The position numbers were made by a program, and so were the translations under genes. Of a stretch of DNA of 64,000 nt, positions 40,034-53,301 are shown one piece after another (positions within the stretch are counted from its first letter, which is position 1; each line of letters starts with the position of its first letter). Location: the NCBI RefSeq assembly GCF_014905175.1, contig NC_057788.1:30226154-30290153 (forward strand), in the 5' to 3' direction. This stretch comes from Aphidius gifuensis. Its lineage: Eukaryota; Arthropoda; Insecta; Hymenoptera; Braconidae. The notes beneath the pieces are model-generated. The model was not told the origin of the DNA. It saw nothing but the letters and a program-made list of their open reading frames with translations, and made no database searches.

Positions 40034-41267
40034 TTTATCATTCAATATAATATTCAAAAATCAAAAATACAAACAAAATGTTCCTGATATTTAAAAAAAA
40101 ATAAAATAAAATTACAAAATAAAATAAACAATGAAAAAGTTATATTTAAAAAACAAAAAAAAATTATAATTAATATATAATTAATGCCTCAATTGTCATC
40201 AATAAAAATCATCGATATTATCATCAAATTATTATTATTATTACTATTATTATTATATATTTAAACATAAAATATATTTAAATTTTTTTTTTCATAATCT
40301 TCGTTTTATTCTTTATTTATTAATCAACGAAAATCATAAGTTTAAAAATGAAAAAAAAGAAAAAAAAAACAAATAAATAAATAAATAAAATTATTGATTG
40401 TTTATCATTAAAAAAATATCATCAAAAATATTTTTTTTTTTTAAATTCAAATAAAATTTTTAAATATCAAGAGGCAACCAATTAATTTGGCTTGATTAAT
40501 GTAATATCCTTCTTATAAAAAAAAAAAAAAAATGAAAAAAAAAAAACAAAAAAATGGAAAAATATATATTATAATATTTTTTTTTTCGTGTGATGGTTAC
40601 ATTTTTTTTTTTTCCAACTATGTATGACAATTAACACATGTCCTTTCCATCAAATTTGTAAAAAAAAAATTATTCTATTTTTATAAAAAAAATAATAATA
40701 AAACAGTGAGATTAATCAAGACCGGGTCACGATGATAACAATGATAATTAAATTATTTTGTTTGCAAATGAAAAAGCAAAATGAATTTGTTTTTTTTTTT
40801 TTTTTTTTTTAAACCCAGAAGATCAATGAAGTCACTAGTCTCTCTGTCACCCCATTAATGATTTCACCAATATTTAATCACAAATAAAATTAAATGTTAT
40901 AATTATTATTACTATTATTTTGATTATTATTAATTCATTTTAATTTATGAATTTCAAGTGTTAAGAAAATTATTGAACGTGGACAATGCAATAGGGATCG
41001 ACACACATTATTAGGAATTATTACCCGGAAATGTATGTTATTCTGTACAATTATTCTTGCACTAATAAAAAATTTTTTTTGAATTAATAAATAGTAAATT
41101 GATCGAGAAATTTGAATTTTTTTAAATTCAACTTTGTTCATTTTTTTTAAAAATAATTTTGAAGGTTGATGAGGGATTTTTTTATTTGTATTATCTTCTT
41201 TTTTAGATTTAATATGGTTTTTTTTTTTAAATAAAAAAATAGATTTTGATTATTTTCAAATAAGTCA

Positions 41268-41290
41268 CTCCTCACAGAGGCTGTGAAGAG
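41268..41290. repeat. Short hairpin
   Basis: CTCCTCACAG and CTGTGAAGAG flank a three-base loop; the ten-base stem has one mismatch. It lies about 1.2 kb after the paramyosin stop. Confidence 0.6.
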
Positions 41291-42543
41291 TAGCAAATTA
41301 CGACTTTTGTAGACACAGTCAAAAAAGTATTAAACACCTTTTCGATTAATTTTTTTATTTGTTTCTTTTATTTAAAAAAAAAAAAATAAATAATAAGAAA
41401 TCTAGAATTGTATACAAAAGATTGTTTTCAAAACATATAAATAATTATAATATTTCATCATTTGAACGTTTACGCTCATACAAAATTACTGAATACAGCT
41501 ATTTTCTCAAATTTCATTATTACAAATTTAAAAAAAAAAAAAAAAGTCAATCGGATTAATTATTAGTAAACAATTTAGTATAATCATCGTATCAAGCTAT
41601 TCAATTCTAAGTATGTTTACACACAAGAGATAATATTTGTTTCGAAAATGAGCTTCAATTGAACAAAAAAAAAATTAAATTAATCAAACAGCTTTGATGG
41701 TATGCCTCTGTTCACCAAATATCAAAATCGAAATCAATCGAAATAATTTCATATTTTTAATTATCCTCTTTAGTTATTAATTAATTATGTATTTTTATTT
41801 TTTGTATTTTTATTAATCATTCAGGTCTCGTTCCATCAAAATTTTTTGTTAAATATTATTTTCTACAATTTTTTTCTTCACTTGTCAGTACAACATGATT
41901 AAAATATGATATTTTGCGCAATCTAAGGCTTACTATGGCTTTTTGTAGGTGATTGATTCTGATCAATTTTATTTTATTTTTTTTTAAATACATTTGTTTT
42001 GTTTTTTACTTATTTCATCCACTAAATTTCTGATCATTTTAAATTCACACAATTCAGCTGTATCAAACTTTTAATTTTTTTTTATTTTTCTCTCTCAAAT
42101 TCCATAAGAAAATAATATTATTAAACGATAAACCACAATATCCACCCATTTATTTTAATTTCAGTTATTTTAAATTTATTTTTCATTTTAACTTTTGTTT
42201 TATCTTCTATTTTTTTATCCTTTCAAAATCATTTACACAATTATTTACAGTTTTATCATACACATGATAGTCCAATTGATAATTTTATTTTTGTATCATT
42301 TGTTTTTAAAAAGCAGTTTATAAAAATCATATCAGCTGCAAAATTAATTTCAAATATAAAATACAATTAACAACAGTATAAAAAAAAAAAAAAAAAATAA
42401 AAAATAAAAACCAATAATATATTTCTAAAATTTCAATAATTAGTACGAAATTTTTTTGTATCATTCAGTATATTCCAAGACGATTCTTTAAGTCATATAT
42501 AAGATTCAATAAATTAAAAAACAATTATAAATTGATATTTAAA

Positions 42544-42601
42544 AAATGCGCTGAATTAAACAGCCATTTTTCTTTCTTCCTTCATTGTGGCCAGCGCATT
42601 T
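42544..42601. repeat. 10-bp perfect inverted repeat
   Basis: AAATGCGCTG at 42,544-42,553 and CAGCGCATTT at 42,592-42,601 are exact reverse complements around a 38-base pyrimidine-rich spacer. GC-containing arms make it stand out locally. Confidence 0.7.
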
Positions 42602-44145
42602 AAAAATGTCTTGGAATAATAATTATAATAAAATATATATTATTTTATATTAATAGCTAAATCAGATTTAAATAATAATAAACTAAGTGTTTGCTCAACT
42701 TTATCATACATTGATTTCTATTATTTTTGTTGCTGTTATTTTCATTATTTCTTTTAACGTCGTAACAATTGTATTTATTTTTTCACAAATTATTTAAATA
42801 TTTTTTGTGTTTAATTCACAATCTCATAACATTTTCAACTGTGACATGACGTAAATAAAATAACTAGTTAATGATATCACTCTAATAGTACTTATAATAT
42901 TATTTGTATATTTTTTTTTATATTCGTATTTGTTAATTTTACTTAATTCGTTGACTATGCAACGATTTAGATTTTGTACAGTCGGGTTTTATTTAACCAA
43001 AGAAAAATTCATTTAAAACATATATTTATAAACTATTATTATTATCTTTTATTTGTGTTTGTGTGAAGATTTTTAAAAAAAAACTAACTCATAAATTGGC
43101 AGTTTGACTGTATTGTTAATCATGTTTTTTTTTGTTCATTAATTGCCCAGCTATTATTTCTACAGACGAGCAATTTACTGTATTATTTTTGTTAATTGGC
43201 ACAAGAGATTGTACTAGTAGTAGTCATTCTATCAAATCACATTTGATATAAAAAAAAACATGTGATTATTAAACTATTTCATTTGTTTCGATAATTAATT
43301 ATTAATAATAGTTACGTATTTTTATATTAACCTACGTTTAACAGGAATGTTTGAAGAGGGACTTTTTACAAACAATTATTAATAACTATTGTTGGTTTTA
43401 TAAAATTTTTAAAAATTTGAGCTATGATGAAGAAAATTATTAATTATGATCTATGTGGGTATTATCAGTCTTTGAGTGAATTGCAATCCACAAAAATTTT
43501 ATTTTTGTGGATAAAAAAACATATGGGATCACTGTTTTGTTTTTCTATTAATTTTTTACTCGGTGGAAAAATAGCTGGGCTTAACATTGAGTATAATTTA
43601 TAAATATTTGAGAAATAAAAATTACTACAATAATTTTCAGTTGATGGTAATGAAAAACTATATAAAAATACGTTTACGAGTAATTTGTTTGTTACTTTAT
43701 CTTAATTTTAATCGTCGTATATTAATTGAGAGTAATCGGTCAATTGATAATGGAAAAAAAAATAATTTTATATTTTTTAACACTGAAGGAATAATCAGTC
43801 TCGTTCTTGGTGCTTGAAATAGCCAGCTACCATATTTAATTTCCTTCTTATTATTTATTTTTTTTTTTTACATTCACTCAATATCCAGTCATGTTAATTT
43901 CGTCATCACCAAAAACACTTTTCTTTTTTTTTTTTTAAATCGAATTATCATTAGAGAAATTAAAAAATTAAATTTTCGAAAATAGATTTATTTTTAGATT
44001 TAACGATTATAATTTTTTTTCTTTTCTTTTTAATTTAGATGCACTTATTCTATTACTAGCATTCTCATAAATTTTTATTACAAACTCTTATCTTTTTAAT
44101 TATTTTTAATTCCTTATCAATTTTTATTTTTTTGTTAAATTATTA

Positions 44146-44250
44146 AATCACGTTTTAAAAAAGTTTGCTTCAAGCAAAAAGAGTCGAGCTTTTTTGCTGT
44201 TATAGCAAATATAAAAATGAATCATTAAATTAATTTTTTAAAACGTGATT
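44146..44250. mobile_element. Possible MITE-like element with 17-bp terminal inverted repeats
   Basis: AATCACGTTTTAAAAAA at 44,146-44,162 is repeated in exact reverse complement at 44,234-44,250. The 71-base interior contains a smaller hairpin (tttgcttcaagcaaaa). TTAA-like sequence lies on both sides (tattaa before, ttaac after). No transposase and no second copy were seen in the window. It could instead be a structured 3' end element of the baboon transcript. Confidence 0.4.
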
Positions 44251-44620
44251 AACAACCGATTATTCTCAAAGTAGATAAACATATCATTCGTCAAATAAAA
44301 TTATGCGAAAATTGATATTCACTGTCTCAACAACGAGACAATTTAAAAAAGATGATAAAATTTTTATTCGTCAAGACATTAATTAGCCCAATTTTTAAAT
44401 TTAAATTTTATAAATTTATTATTAATAAATGATTATTTTAAATATTATCATAGTATTTTAAATTGTTTAAAAAATAAATTTGAATAATGTCTTAATAATC
44501 AATGATATAATTTAAAATTTAATCAAGACAATTTGTCCGTAAACGTAATTTTTTTTTTATTTCACTTGTTGATTAATAATTAAACAATAAATTAAATAAT
44601 ATAAATTAAATAATAAAATC

Positions 44621-47600
44621 TCACTTTATACCGTTCAACGCAATATAACTGGCAATTGATTTTTTAATTCTAAGTGCTGTTAGTCTAGCTCCAGCATTAT
44701 GATACCAGCATTCTTTCATGACTTTAGACATCAATGCAAGTGCCTAAATAAATGAATAAATAAATAAATAAATAAACAAATAAATTGCATATGAATATAA
44801 TTTAGAAAAATAAAATTATTTAATTAATAATAGCTTACCTCAATGGTGCACCATTTGTTTGGTATAGTAGGTCTATGTCTATCAATACAAACAACTTTTC
44901 GCATTTCTTCAATAGTAGGATCAGAAGGTGCAACATCATAAAATGGAAGTTGATATTCTTCATGCATACCACTGACATTACATCGTCTTGATATTTCCCA
45001 CAGTATTAATCCAAGAGCATAAACATCTGCCCTCTTGAATGAATCGAAATGATTCATATTTATAGTCTCTTCAAGAACCTTAAAACAAATATAGAAATAA
45101 TTATATTTATGAGGTAAAAAAAAATACATAAACAATATAACAGATGATTTGTTAAATTTATAATTACCTCAGGTGCCATATAACGTTTTGTACCAACTCT
45201 ATTATTTAATTGTATATCAACAGTGTCAGTTATAACATCATGTCTAACAGCAAGACCCAAATCACCAATAGCACATGTACCATTTATTTTGACAAGTATA
45301 TTTTTAGATTTAAGATCTCTATGTGCAATTGCTGGTTTACCTTGTGTACCAACAATTTCCATATGTAGATGAGCAAGACCAGTTGCCATCGTGTGTGCCA
45401 TTTTAATCATAACATCAACATCAACTGTTGTACGATTTAAAAAATCAAATAATGAACCTTTTTCATGATAATCAGTTATTAACCACAGTTGTGTCCATGT
45501 TCCATTATCTATTTAAAAATTAAATAAATATATATTTTGTTTTTCTTTTTTACATTTGATTATTATTTTACCTTTGTTATCAGCAGCAATAAAACCAAGT
45601 ATATTATCATGTCTTAACATAACAGTTTGATAAATTTCAGCTTCTCTAAACCATGATCTTTCTTCACGTGAACTAAATATTTTAACAGCAACATTTTCAC
45701 CACGCCATCTTCCACGCCATACTTCACCAAATCTACCTTTTCCAATTGTTTCAACAAGTTGTATTTGACGTGCAATACTTCTCTGCACAAGTAGTGGTAA
45801 ACCAACTGTAAATATATAAATGACAGGTTAAATAAAATGTAAATTGAAAAATAAATTAAACTGGGATAAATGTATGATGTTGAAAATTGAATTTTATAAA
45901 TGAATAAATTATTATTGATGCATGAAATGTTGAAGAGACATTTAATTATTACCTGAACCACTTCCACTTGTTGTCATTTCAAGCATGTCTCTGATAGTGA
46001 CACCACCCAAAATTGGTTGATCTGGTGCTTCCATTGAATCATCAGGAAAATGTCTTGCTGGTCGTTGACGACTCAAATGAACATGATATATTATCATAAC
46101 AACAATACATATACCACATATTGGTAGTGCTATTGTCAATGCAACTTTCCATGTTGACCATGCTCCAACACCACCAGCTGACGTTACTTTTATCATTAAA
46201 AATAATATTATTAATTTACATAAATACATAATTTAAAAATTAAAAAAAAATACTTTAATTATTTCCCACAGTTAATGTTTTTCAATGTTTTATTATTATT
46301 TCTTTTTTTGTTAATCAAAGAGACACAAGTTGTAAGCTATTCACAGTTCATGCATTAAAAAAATAAAAAAAATATACAAGCAATAAAGCAAGACAAAAGC
46401 GTTGAAGGCAATTAATACAAATGCAGATAAAAAATAAAAATAAATTCAACAAATATTTATTTAAAGAAAAAAATTAGGAAAGTTTACAAAAAAAAAACTT
46501 TTTTATCATTTTTATTTATTTTTTTTATTTAATGACCTCATTTGGTTTTTTTTTTTTTGGTTTTTTTATCACTGCTTACCTCTCCCTCGCTCTCTTTCAT
46601 CGTATTTTTTTTTTTTAATTCAAATTTTATATTTTTTTAAAAATAAAATCGTGATATTTTTGACAAACCATGCTGTTAATTGGTTGATATTCAGTAACAA
46701 CTTAAAACAGGTATTTAAAGTTACTCTGAAAACGTGACTAAATTTGTATAATTGGTATGCAAATTTGATAATACATTTGTAAAAATATATTTTACAAAAT
46801 GCCAGTTAAAAAAAGGATTAATTAATTTAACCAAAACGAGGATAAAATTTATTTGTTTCAAAAACTACAATATTTTTTTCTTTTTGCTAACCACATGCTG
46901 TTGATTTCTAGCAATTTTTGTTTCTAAAACTTTATTGGATGATTGATCACCTTGAGTATTAAAACATGAAGAGAATTTTTATGAGTTTGAACGACCATTT
47001 TTATTTTGTTTTTTTTGAAAAAACACACACGCATATTGTGGACCAAAAAGCATTCATATTGTTGCGACATAAAATGATATTTTTCTTTGTCATTTATATA
47101 ACAAATTGTTTGTTGTTTTTATTGTATATATATTTTGTATTTCAGATGAATAATGTAAGCCATCATACTCAATCCAAGATGACAGTTTGAGCTCCCTGGT
47201 GGCACGTGAACAATACATTTTTTTTTGTTTTATTCCATGCTTGTCCAACGAAAAATGTACAAGCTTTGATCGATGAATGACTATTTTCGAAAATATAAAA
47301 AAACCAAGACAATGAAAAAAAAAAAAAAAAATCACAAGTACGTCAGGCTGACATTATTAATTAATTTTTTCTATTATTTTATTAAACAACGAGACAGACA
47401 ACGAACTCGTTATTATTATTATAACAATTGCCAGTGATTTTACATGTCGACAATTGTAATAGAAATAATTTTCAAATTACACTTGTTAACTTGACCAAAT
47501 TGAGTAATATTTTTAACGCGTGTAATATATATATTGCTTTAAATTTATTCATTGTCAGCTTGACATACATGCAAATAAACAATTTCACAAATGTTGAACA

Positions 47601-50600
47601 TGAAAAAATTTGCTGAATCATATGAGTCTCAAGCCCAGACGAGTGACAAAAGCTAAATTTCGATTCTGATGATAAAAAAAATAATTGATTATGCCTCGAT
47701 ATATATTATTATATATATATTTTGTGATGAAAAAATATTGTCATTGATTGAGATGATTCATCAATTAAGTATTTTGCATACCGCGATATGAATCGGCCAT
47801 TTGTGGGCGAAAGAAAGGCTTGATATCACGATTGCAGTAATTGGCATGTTGACAACATTCAATAACAAATTCACTGCCATCTGGGCTTCCGTGAACACCA
47901 TCATCATTGCACCAAGCTGAGAAATCTGATGATGGAAAGACTGTTTCTTTATCGTAACACCTGAGAACATTTTTCCATTTTCATCTTCTAATATTCATTT
48001 TTTTTTTTTTTTTTTCCTACCAATATGTGACATCATGGATCATTTAAAAATTATATCTTTTTTTTTTTTAATTATTTAATATGTTAATTGACGACTAAAT
48101 ATATAAATAATAATTTTAAAAAACATTAGTGCATCTGAAGCAATAATACATGTTTTTTTTTAATTAAATAATCTTGGCATAAATAAATGCAAGCAAATCA
48201 GTAACCAGTTAACAGATTTACCTGATGAATTATAATTAATTTGCAAGAAAAAAAATTAATCTCGTTTTTTTTTTTAATTAATAAATATGCATGTTGTTGT
48301 TTTTTTTTTTTTTTAAACACACATGCGACGTAGTAAGCAATATATATTAAATTTTTATATAATATTTTTTTCTCTACACAGTGGTTTTTTTTTTTTTTTT
48401 TCTTCAGAGGCTTTGTTTTCAATTTTATTTGAGACAACTCATGGATAAATTGATAAATGCAGTTTAAATAATAATAATAGTAATAAATTAATAAAATAAA
48501 CGAAGTGAGTCTGTCGACACAGACAGTCTGTTAGACACAGAGACAAAGTGTAAAATAGCTAGAGAAAAGTGTTTTTTTTTATCCCTGTTTAATGTGCAGT
48601 GAAAATTATGGAAAAAAAAAAAAGTTCTAAATAGTCAAAGGAGAGATAATAAATAAATATAAAAAGAACATATACATAGATATAATAAAATATGATACAA
48701 AAATAAAACTGAATAATTAATAATATTTAATATATAAAAATATAAAAACGTGCGAAATTTGAAGAGAAAAAAATAGATGTGCAACGAGCCTTGTGCAACC
48801 TCAGAATAAAATAAAATAATAAATTATCAATTTGAATATTAAAATACTGTAATTTTGATAGTGCTTGCTACTACTTTTCATTTACTGAAGTTTAAATATT
48901 TAATATTGTGTTTTTTTGTTTATTTTGTTTTTTTTTTTTTAAATTTTTTTAGATCCCAAGGCAGTTGACTGTACCTTCTCTGGCGATTGGATGCAGCTTG
49001 GGTTTGAGACCTCGATTGCAATAATCCTTTGTGCAGCACTCGAAGACAACTGTTGTGTTTAGATTTTTAACATTTGAGCAGAGGATTGGTGGATCAGGCT
49101 GCGAACCGTCAGTCAGTTTCTCTAAACACCTTGAAGCCCACATTTTTTTTTTGTATTTTTACCTTTTCATTTACTTTTTTGGTTTTTTTTTGGTTTTTAA
49201 CCAATTCGAAAACAAACATTTTTTTTTTTCCACAAATTTAATTAATATCTTCAGTATATGTATGTTTAATTATTTTTCATATATAAATAATAGCAATTTG
49301 ACAAATGGATAATTAAAATTACAAAAAAAAATATTAGTACATATTTAAATTATTTATATATTTTATTATTTAACAAATCAATTTGACCCGACAAAAAATT
49401 ATCACACCTGGTATTTGGGTCAACGATAAATTAAATAAAACACCGTGCAACACTTTGGATTTATATTTAGTACCTTACGAGCTTGTTGAATTTTTTTCTC
49501 TCCAACGAAAATTCAAAAAAAAAAAAAAAATCTTTCTCATTAAGCAATATTATAAAATTCGGGATATATTTTTTTTTTGTTTTTTGTTAATAATGAAAAA
49601 AAATGATGCTTATGTTAAATGCAAAGACTCACAAAAAAAAAAATGGGAATTGTTTTTTTCATTTTTTTAAATCACAAAATCGTGGGAAAACTTTTTTCAA
49701 AAATAAATATCAAAAAAGAAAAAAATATTAATCCTAACAAACCTTTGCAAAAAATTTAAAACAAAAGGAAGAATTATTTATTTTTTTTTAAAATGACTAA
49801 TGAAAAGTGCTGTTAATCGAATATATGAATCGAAAATTTGGGATTTAAATTTGTTATTAATTTTGTTAGTTTCATGAACGATTTGAAAGTTGATTTGTTT
49901 TTTTTTTTAATTACTGTTTAATTTGGGAATTTAAATTGTCTTTTTATTTTTTTGTTTGAAGATGATAAAATGCACACTAAACTCGGGGACAAATTTACAC
50001 GTGTACCTTTATGATATTGGGTTGCGTTTGGTGATAGTGTAATTAATGATTTGACGTTGCAGAAGTCAGTATCGCAGCAGATATCGCCAGCATTCGTTCC
50101 GTTTTTGCACTGGTGTGGATAATGCGGTGGGAACCATTGTTTTTGATCAAGACATCGCCTTGCATATCAAATAATAATATTAAAAATAAAAAAAAACAAT
50201 AATCTTCTTCTATTTTCACGATAAATTTCAAACAAATTAATCAAATTATCCAAATAAATCCCAAGATAAATTCAATAACAAATTTAAAAATTAACTAAAT
50301 AAAAACTAATAAATATATTTCAAAAACATTTCAATAAAATTATTATAATATTCATAATAATTATACATTATTATCACTATTTTTTTATGCAAAATAAATG
50401 ATGAAATTTTCAAGATTATGTCAACAATAAATTCATCAAAATTTTTTATCTAAAATGAGTTATTAAAAAAAAAAAAAAAATCCAATTAAAAAGAAATTAT
50501 TTTTTCTCGATAATTAAAACTGTTTAAATATGAATCAGAATTTTAGTGTGTATTCACCCTTTTATAACCATCCCGACAAAATTGACAGTAGAAAAAAAAA

Positions 50601-53301
50601 ATATTAATTATAAATGGAAAATAAATTTGAAATTCAAAGAAAATAAAATAAATTAATTAATTTTTAGACGAAATTCAATATTGCTTTAGCGAGTATATGA
50701 TTTTTCAATTCACTTATGTATTATTATTTTTTTTTTTCTGTGTAAATACGTATAAATATGGCAATCGATCGCGACGAAATTTCGTATACCCACCTACTAC
50801 TATTTTGTCCCTTTCTATTTCATTTTGCGAAAGAAAAAAATACTAAAAAAATAAGTAAACCGGTCGATCCGCCCGCTTCCTGGCAATTACCCACGAATTT
50901 TTTTTATTCTTTATACATTTTTTTTTTATTCATCTTCTCTTATATTTTGCCCCTTCTTCATCATCATCATCATCAAAAGCATTTCAATTATATGAATATA
51001 TTCCGTATACCTATTCGCAAATACAATTTTTTTTTTTTTTTTCAACCAAAGAACGATTCATTAATTGTATTTTGATATATATTTTTAAAAAATTTATATA
51101 TGAAATTTTAATTTGATTAGGGTTATTAATACTTGAAAATAATTATTAATTATATTTTTAATTATTGATTTTTTACCTGTAATCGTGGATTATTGTGTCA
51201 TCTTTTCTTGTTGAACTTGCAAAACAAAAACCATCAGTTGTACAAGTGTTGTTATCATCAGCACAAATATCGCAGTAGCATTTTATGCCTGAAAAATAAA
51301 ATTTAAAAATTAAAAATTAAATCTAGCTTCAAAAAAAAATACAACTTAAAAAATGAATATAAATATTCAATGAATAAAATAGATAAATAAATAAAAACCG
51401 CTAAAATTTAATTAAATAAACGAACAATTATTATCAAATTTCTTGAATAGAAATCATTTAAATCCTTGGAATTGTTTTTCACAGTTTTCCATGATTTTCA
51501 CTGTGCTTTTTTTAAATATTTTTATAATAATTATTATTTCATATAATATGTAATTAAAAAAAATTTATAAATGAAAAAATAATGTACATATACAATATAC
51601 ATATTACAACAATAAAACATAAATGTAAATTAAAATGTACATAAGACTTCTTTACGTCTCAAGTTCATTGTATATAATTTTTTTTAAATAGTTTTTTTAA
51701 TCAATTTTTTCAAGCAGCAATGAGTGTATTATATTATGCCTTCTCCTCATCACATCCTGCATTATATTATGTGCTTTCAGGCAAAAAGGTGCTTGTACAA
51801 AAAAAAAAAATCAGGAAAGAAAAAATTACAGGTCAGAGAGACTCATCATGTGTCCTTCGCCTTTCTTTTTTTTTACTATGTTATATGTCCTCATTCGCAA
51901 AGATGAAACACGTTTTACCGATCGTTATTAACAACACAAAGAAATATGAATTAATAAATTATAAATATATTTTTTTTTTTTAAATAAAAAAACAAATATA
52001 ATCATACAATGAATAAATAAAAGATATTCGCACAAAAAAAATATAAAAAAATATATGAGTTTTGCACCTGAATTGCGTCACTGATTCAACAGTTTTAAAT
52101 TTTTTTTTTATTTGTATTAATAAAAAGAAGAAAAAAAAAATAAAGATTGATGTAGATGGTTCTCGAAAGGGGAGCATTAGTTGATAACTTTGGAGCAAAA
52201 AAAAATAAAAGGATAAAATTAAAGTTTATTTTAATGTTTATATTTTTTTTTCTTTTAGGTTTTTATCTTATCAGACGTCACCGACCCCCTACAGGAGTGA
52301 CAACTTTCATGGTCTTAATTAAATAATAATAAAAGCAGTGAATAAAAAATAAAATAATATTATATTTTTAAGACTTATTGGGCTATAATGTATTATGTAA
52401 TTGGCAAATGGCCTCGTAAATTATCGATAAATATATTTCTTGAACATGACTTGATTGATCGATTAACATGTCAAGTTTATAATAAACATTATTCTACGAA
52501 ATCATACATTTATTATACGAAATATTATTTTTAAAATTATTTTTCTTATCTTAAAAAATTTAAATAAAAATGATATATATATAGACACTTGAAAACTCAT
52601 CTCACAAGTTTATTTTTCATTCTGACTGATTGTCATCTTAGTCCACATAACAGAAAAAAAATAAATAATAAAATAACACATACATATTTTTTATCGTTAT
52701 GTAAACACATGTACTATAATAATAATTTCAAAAAAAAGAAAATTCAAGTTGCCAAGTTTCTGATAATACTGACCAAAATAAAAATAGCGCAAAAAAAAAA
52801 AAGAGCTAAAAAATAAAATTTCGATTTCAATAGTAAAAATTAATAACAAATAGAAAAAAATATAATTTTTTGTTTTTTGTTAATTAAACATATTAATTTA
52901 CTAAATAAATAAAATATTGTAAATAATTTCCTCATCAATAATTGAATTAACTGTACCCGATAAATAAATTCGATTAAATTTTGATAAAAGATAAGAAAAA
53001 AAAAAACTTTGTTTTGATTTTAAATTTTTATATTTTCGTAAACAATCACGTGGGTATACCCAATTTTTTTATAAACAAAAATCTAATAAAAGAAATGTTT
53101 AAAAAAATTATAAATAATATAAAACTTATAAATAATTTAGTTGAAAAATAATTGTAACAGGTAATTCAAGAATCAAATGAAAATGTAAATAAATAAATAT
53201 TGTTTACCATTAACGATTGATGACGTCTGTATTAAAATGATGAAAGTTATAAAAACAATAATGCTCGTGGTACCACCACACATTATTACATTAATTTTCA
53301 T
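44621..53301 (-). CDS. babo: Activin/TGF-beta type I receptor kinase, baboon-type
   Basis: Transmembrane Ser/Thr kinase receptor for activin-type ligands that signals through Smad2-type Smads. Exons in order: 53,301-53,208 (signal peptide), 51,288-51,177 (Cys-rich ectodomain, KCYCDICADDN), one of three alternatives (50,158-50,007, 49,129-48,975 or 47,960-47,782), 46,186-45,953 (membrane span VALTIALPICGICIVVMIIY and GS box TTSGSGS), 45,805-45,572, 45,508-45,168, 45,078-44,839 and 44,743-44,621. Total is 509, 510 or 518 aa by isoform. In the 509-aa form the P-loop is GKGRFGEV, the catalytic Lys 239, HRD Asp 340 and DLG Asp 358. The L45-loop region AADNKDNGTWTQ is of the activin/TGF-beta type rather than the BMP type, which separates it from thickveins and saxophone. 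All joins keep frame. It is tandem with, and downstream of, glutathione synthetase on the same strand. Confidence 0.95.
46187..47781 (-). other. baboon intron before the membrane-span exon
   Basis: AT-rich with a GC-richer piece near 47,140-47,290. No exon supported. Confidence 0.6.
47782..47960 (-). CDS. babo: baboon alternative ectodomain exon, third copy (179 nt)
   Basis: Acceptor cag|gtgtta, donor gcg|gtatgc; enters in phase 2 and leaves in phase 1. It encodes RCYDKETVFPSSDF, a middle part with WCNDDG, then the type I receptor box CCQHANYCN (CCx4CN) and RDIKPFF. It is longer than its two sister exons because of an insertion between the first Cys and the CC box. Used alone it gives a 518-aa receptor. 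Confidence 0.9.
47961..48974 (-). other. baboon intron between alternative exons
   Basis: AT-rich with long T tracts; nothing else seen. Confidence 0.6.
48975..49129 (-). CDS. babo: baboon alternative ectodomain exon, second copy (155 nt)
   Basis: Acceptor caag|gtg, donor aag|gtacag; phase 2 in, phase 1 out. It encodes RCLEKLTDGSQPDPPILC, an N-glycosylation sequon (NTT), and the box CCTKDYCN, then RGLKPKL. Used alone it gives a 510-aa receptor. Confidence 0.92.
49130..50006 (-). other. baboon intron between alternative exons
   Basis: AT-rich with homopolymer tracts; no exon supported. Confidence 0.6.
50007..50158 (-). CDS. babo: baboon alternative ectodomain exon, first copy (152 nt)
   Basis: Acceptor gcaag|gcg, donor aaag|gtacac; phase 2 in, phase 1 out. 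It encodes CLDQKQWFPPHYPHQC, sequons NGT and NAT, and the box CCDTDFCN, then VKSLITL. Used alone it gives a 509-aa receptor. Confidence 0.92.
50159..51176 (-). other. baboon intron with a GC-richer block
   Basis: Between the constant Cys-rich exon and the first alternative exon. A block at about 50,755-50,895 contains cgatcgcgacg and ccggtcgatccgcccgc and is a candidate regulatory element. Confidence 0.45.
51289..53207 (-). other. baboon first coding intron
   Basis: AT-rich, 1.9 kb, phase 1. A GC-richer piece lies near 51,720-51,920 and another near 52,260-52,310; no exon supported. Confidence 0.55.

Larger units (their letters stand above)
40034..44620. other. Gene-poor region between convergent paramyosin and baboon
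   Basis: It holds the 3' UTRs of both genes (paramyosin from the left, baboon from the right), with AATAAA-type signals near 40,099-40,110. The rest is A/T tracts. It includes a short hairpin at 41,268-41,290 and inverted repeats at 42,544-42,601 and 44,146-44,250. No coding region is supported; the open frame at 43,587-43,817 is built of AT-rich codons and resembles no known protein. Confidence 0.55.

Noticed and set aside
47761..47970. Minus-strand frame starting MFSGVTIKK
   Set aside because: Wrong frame over the third baboon alternative exon; the real frame carries the CCx4CN box and fits the splice phases.
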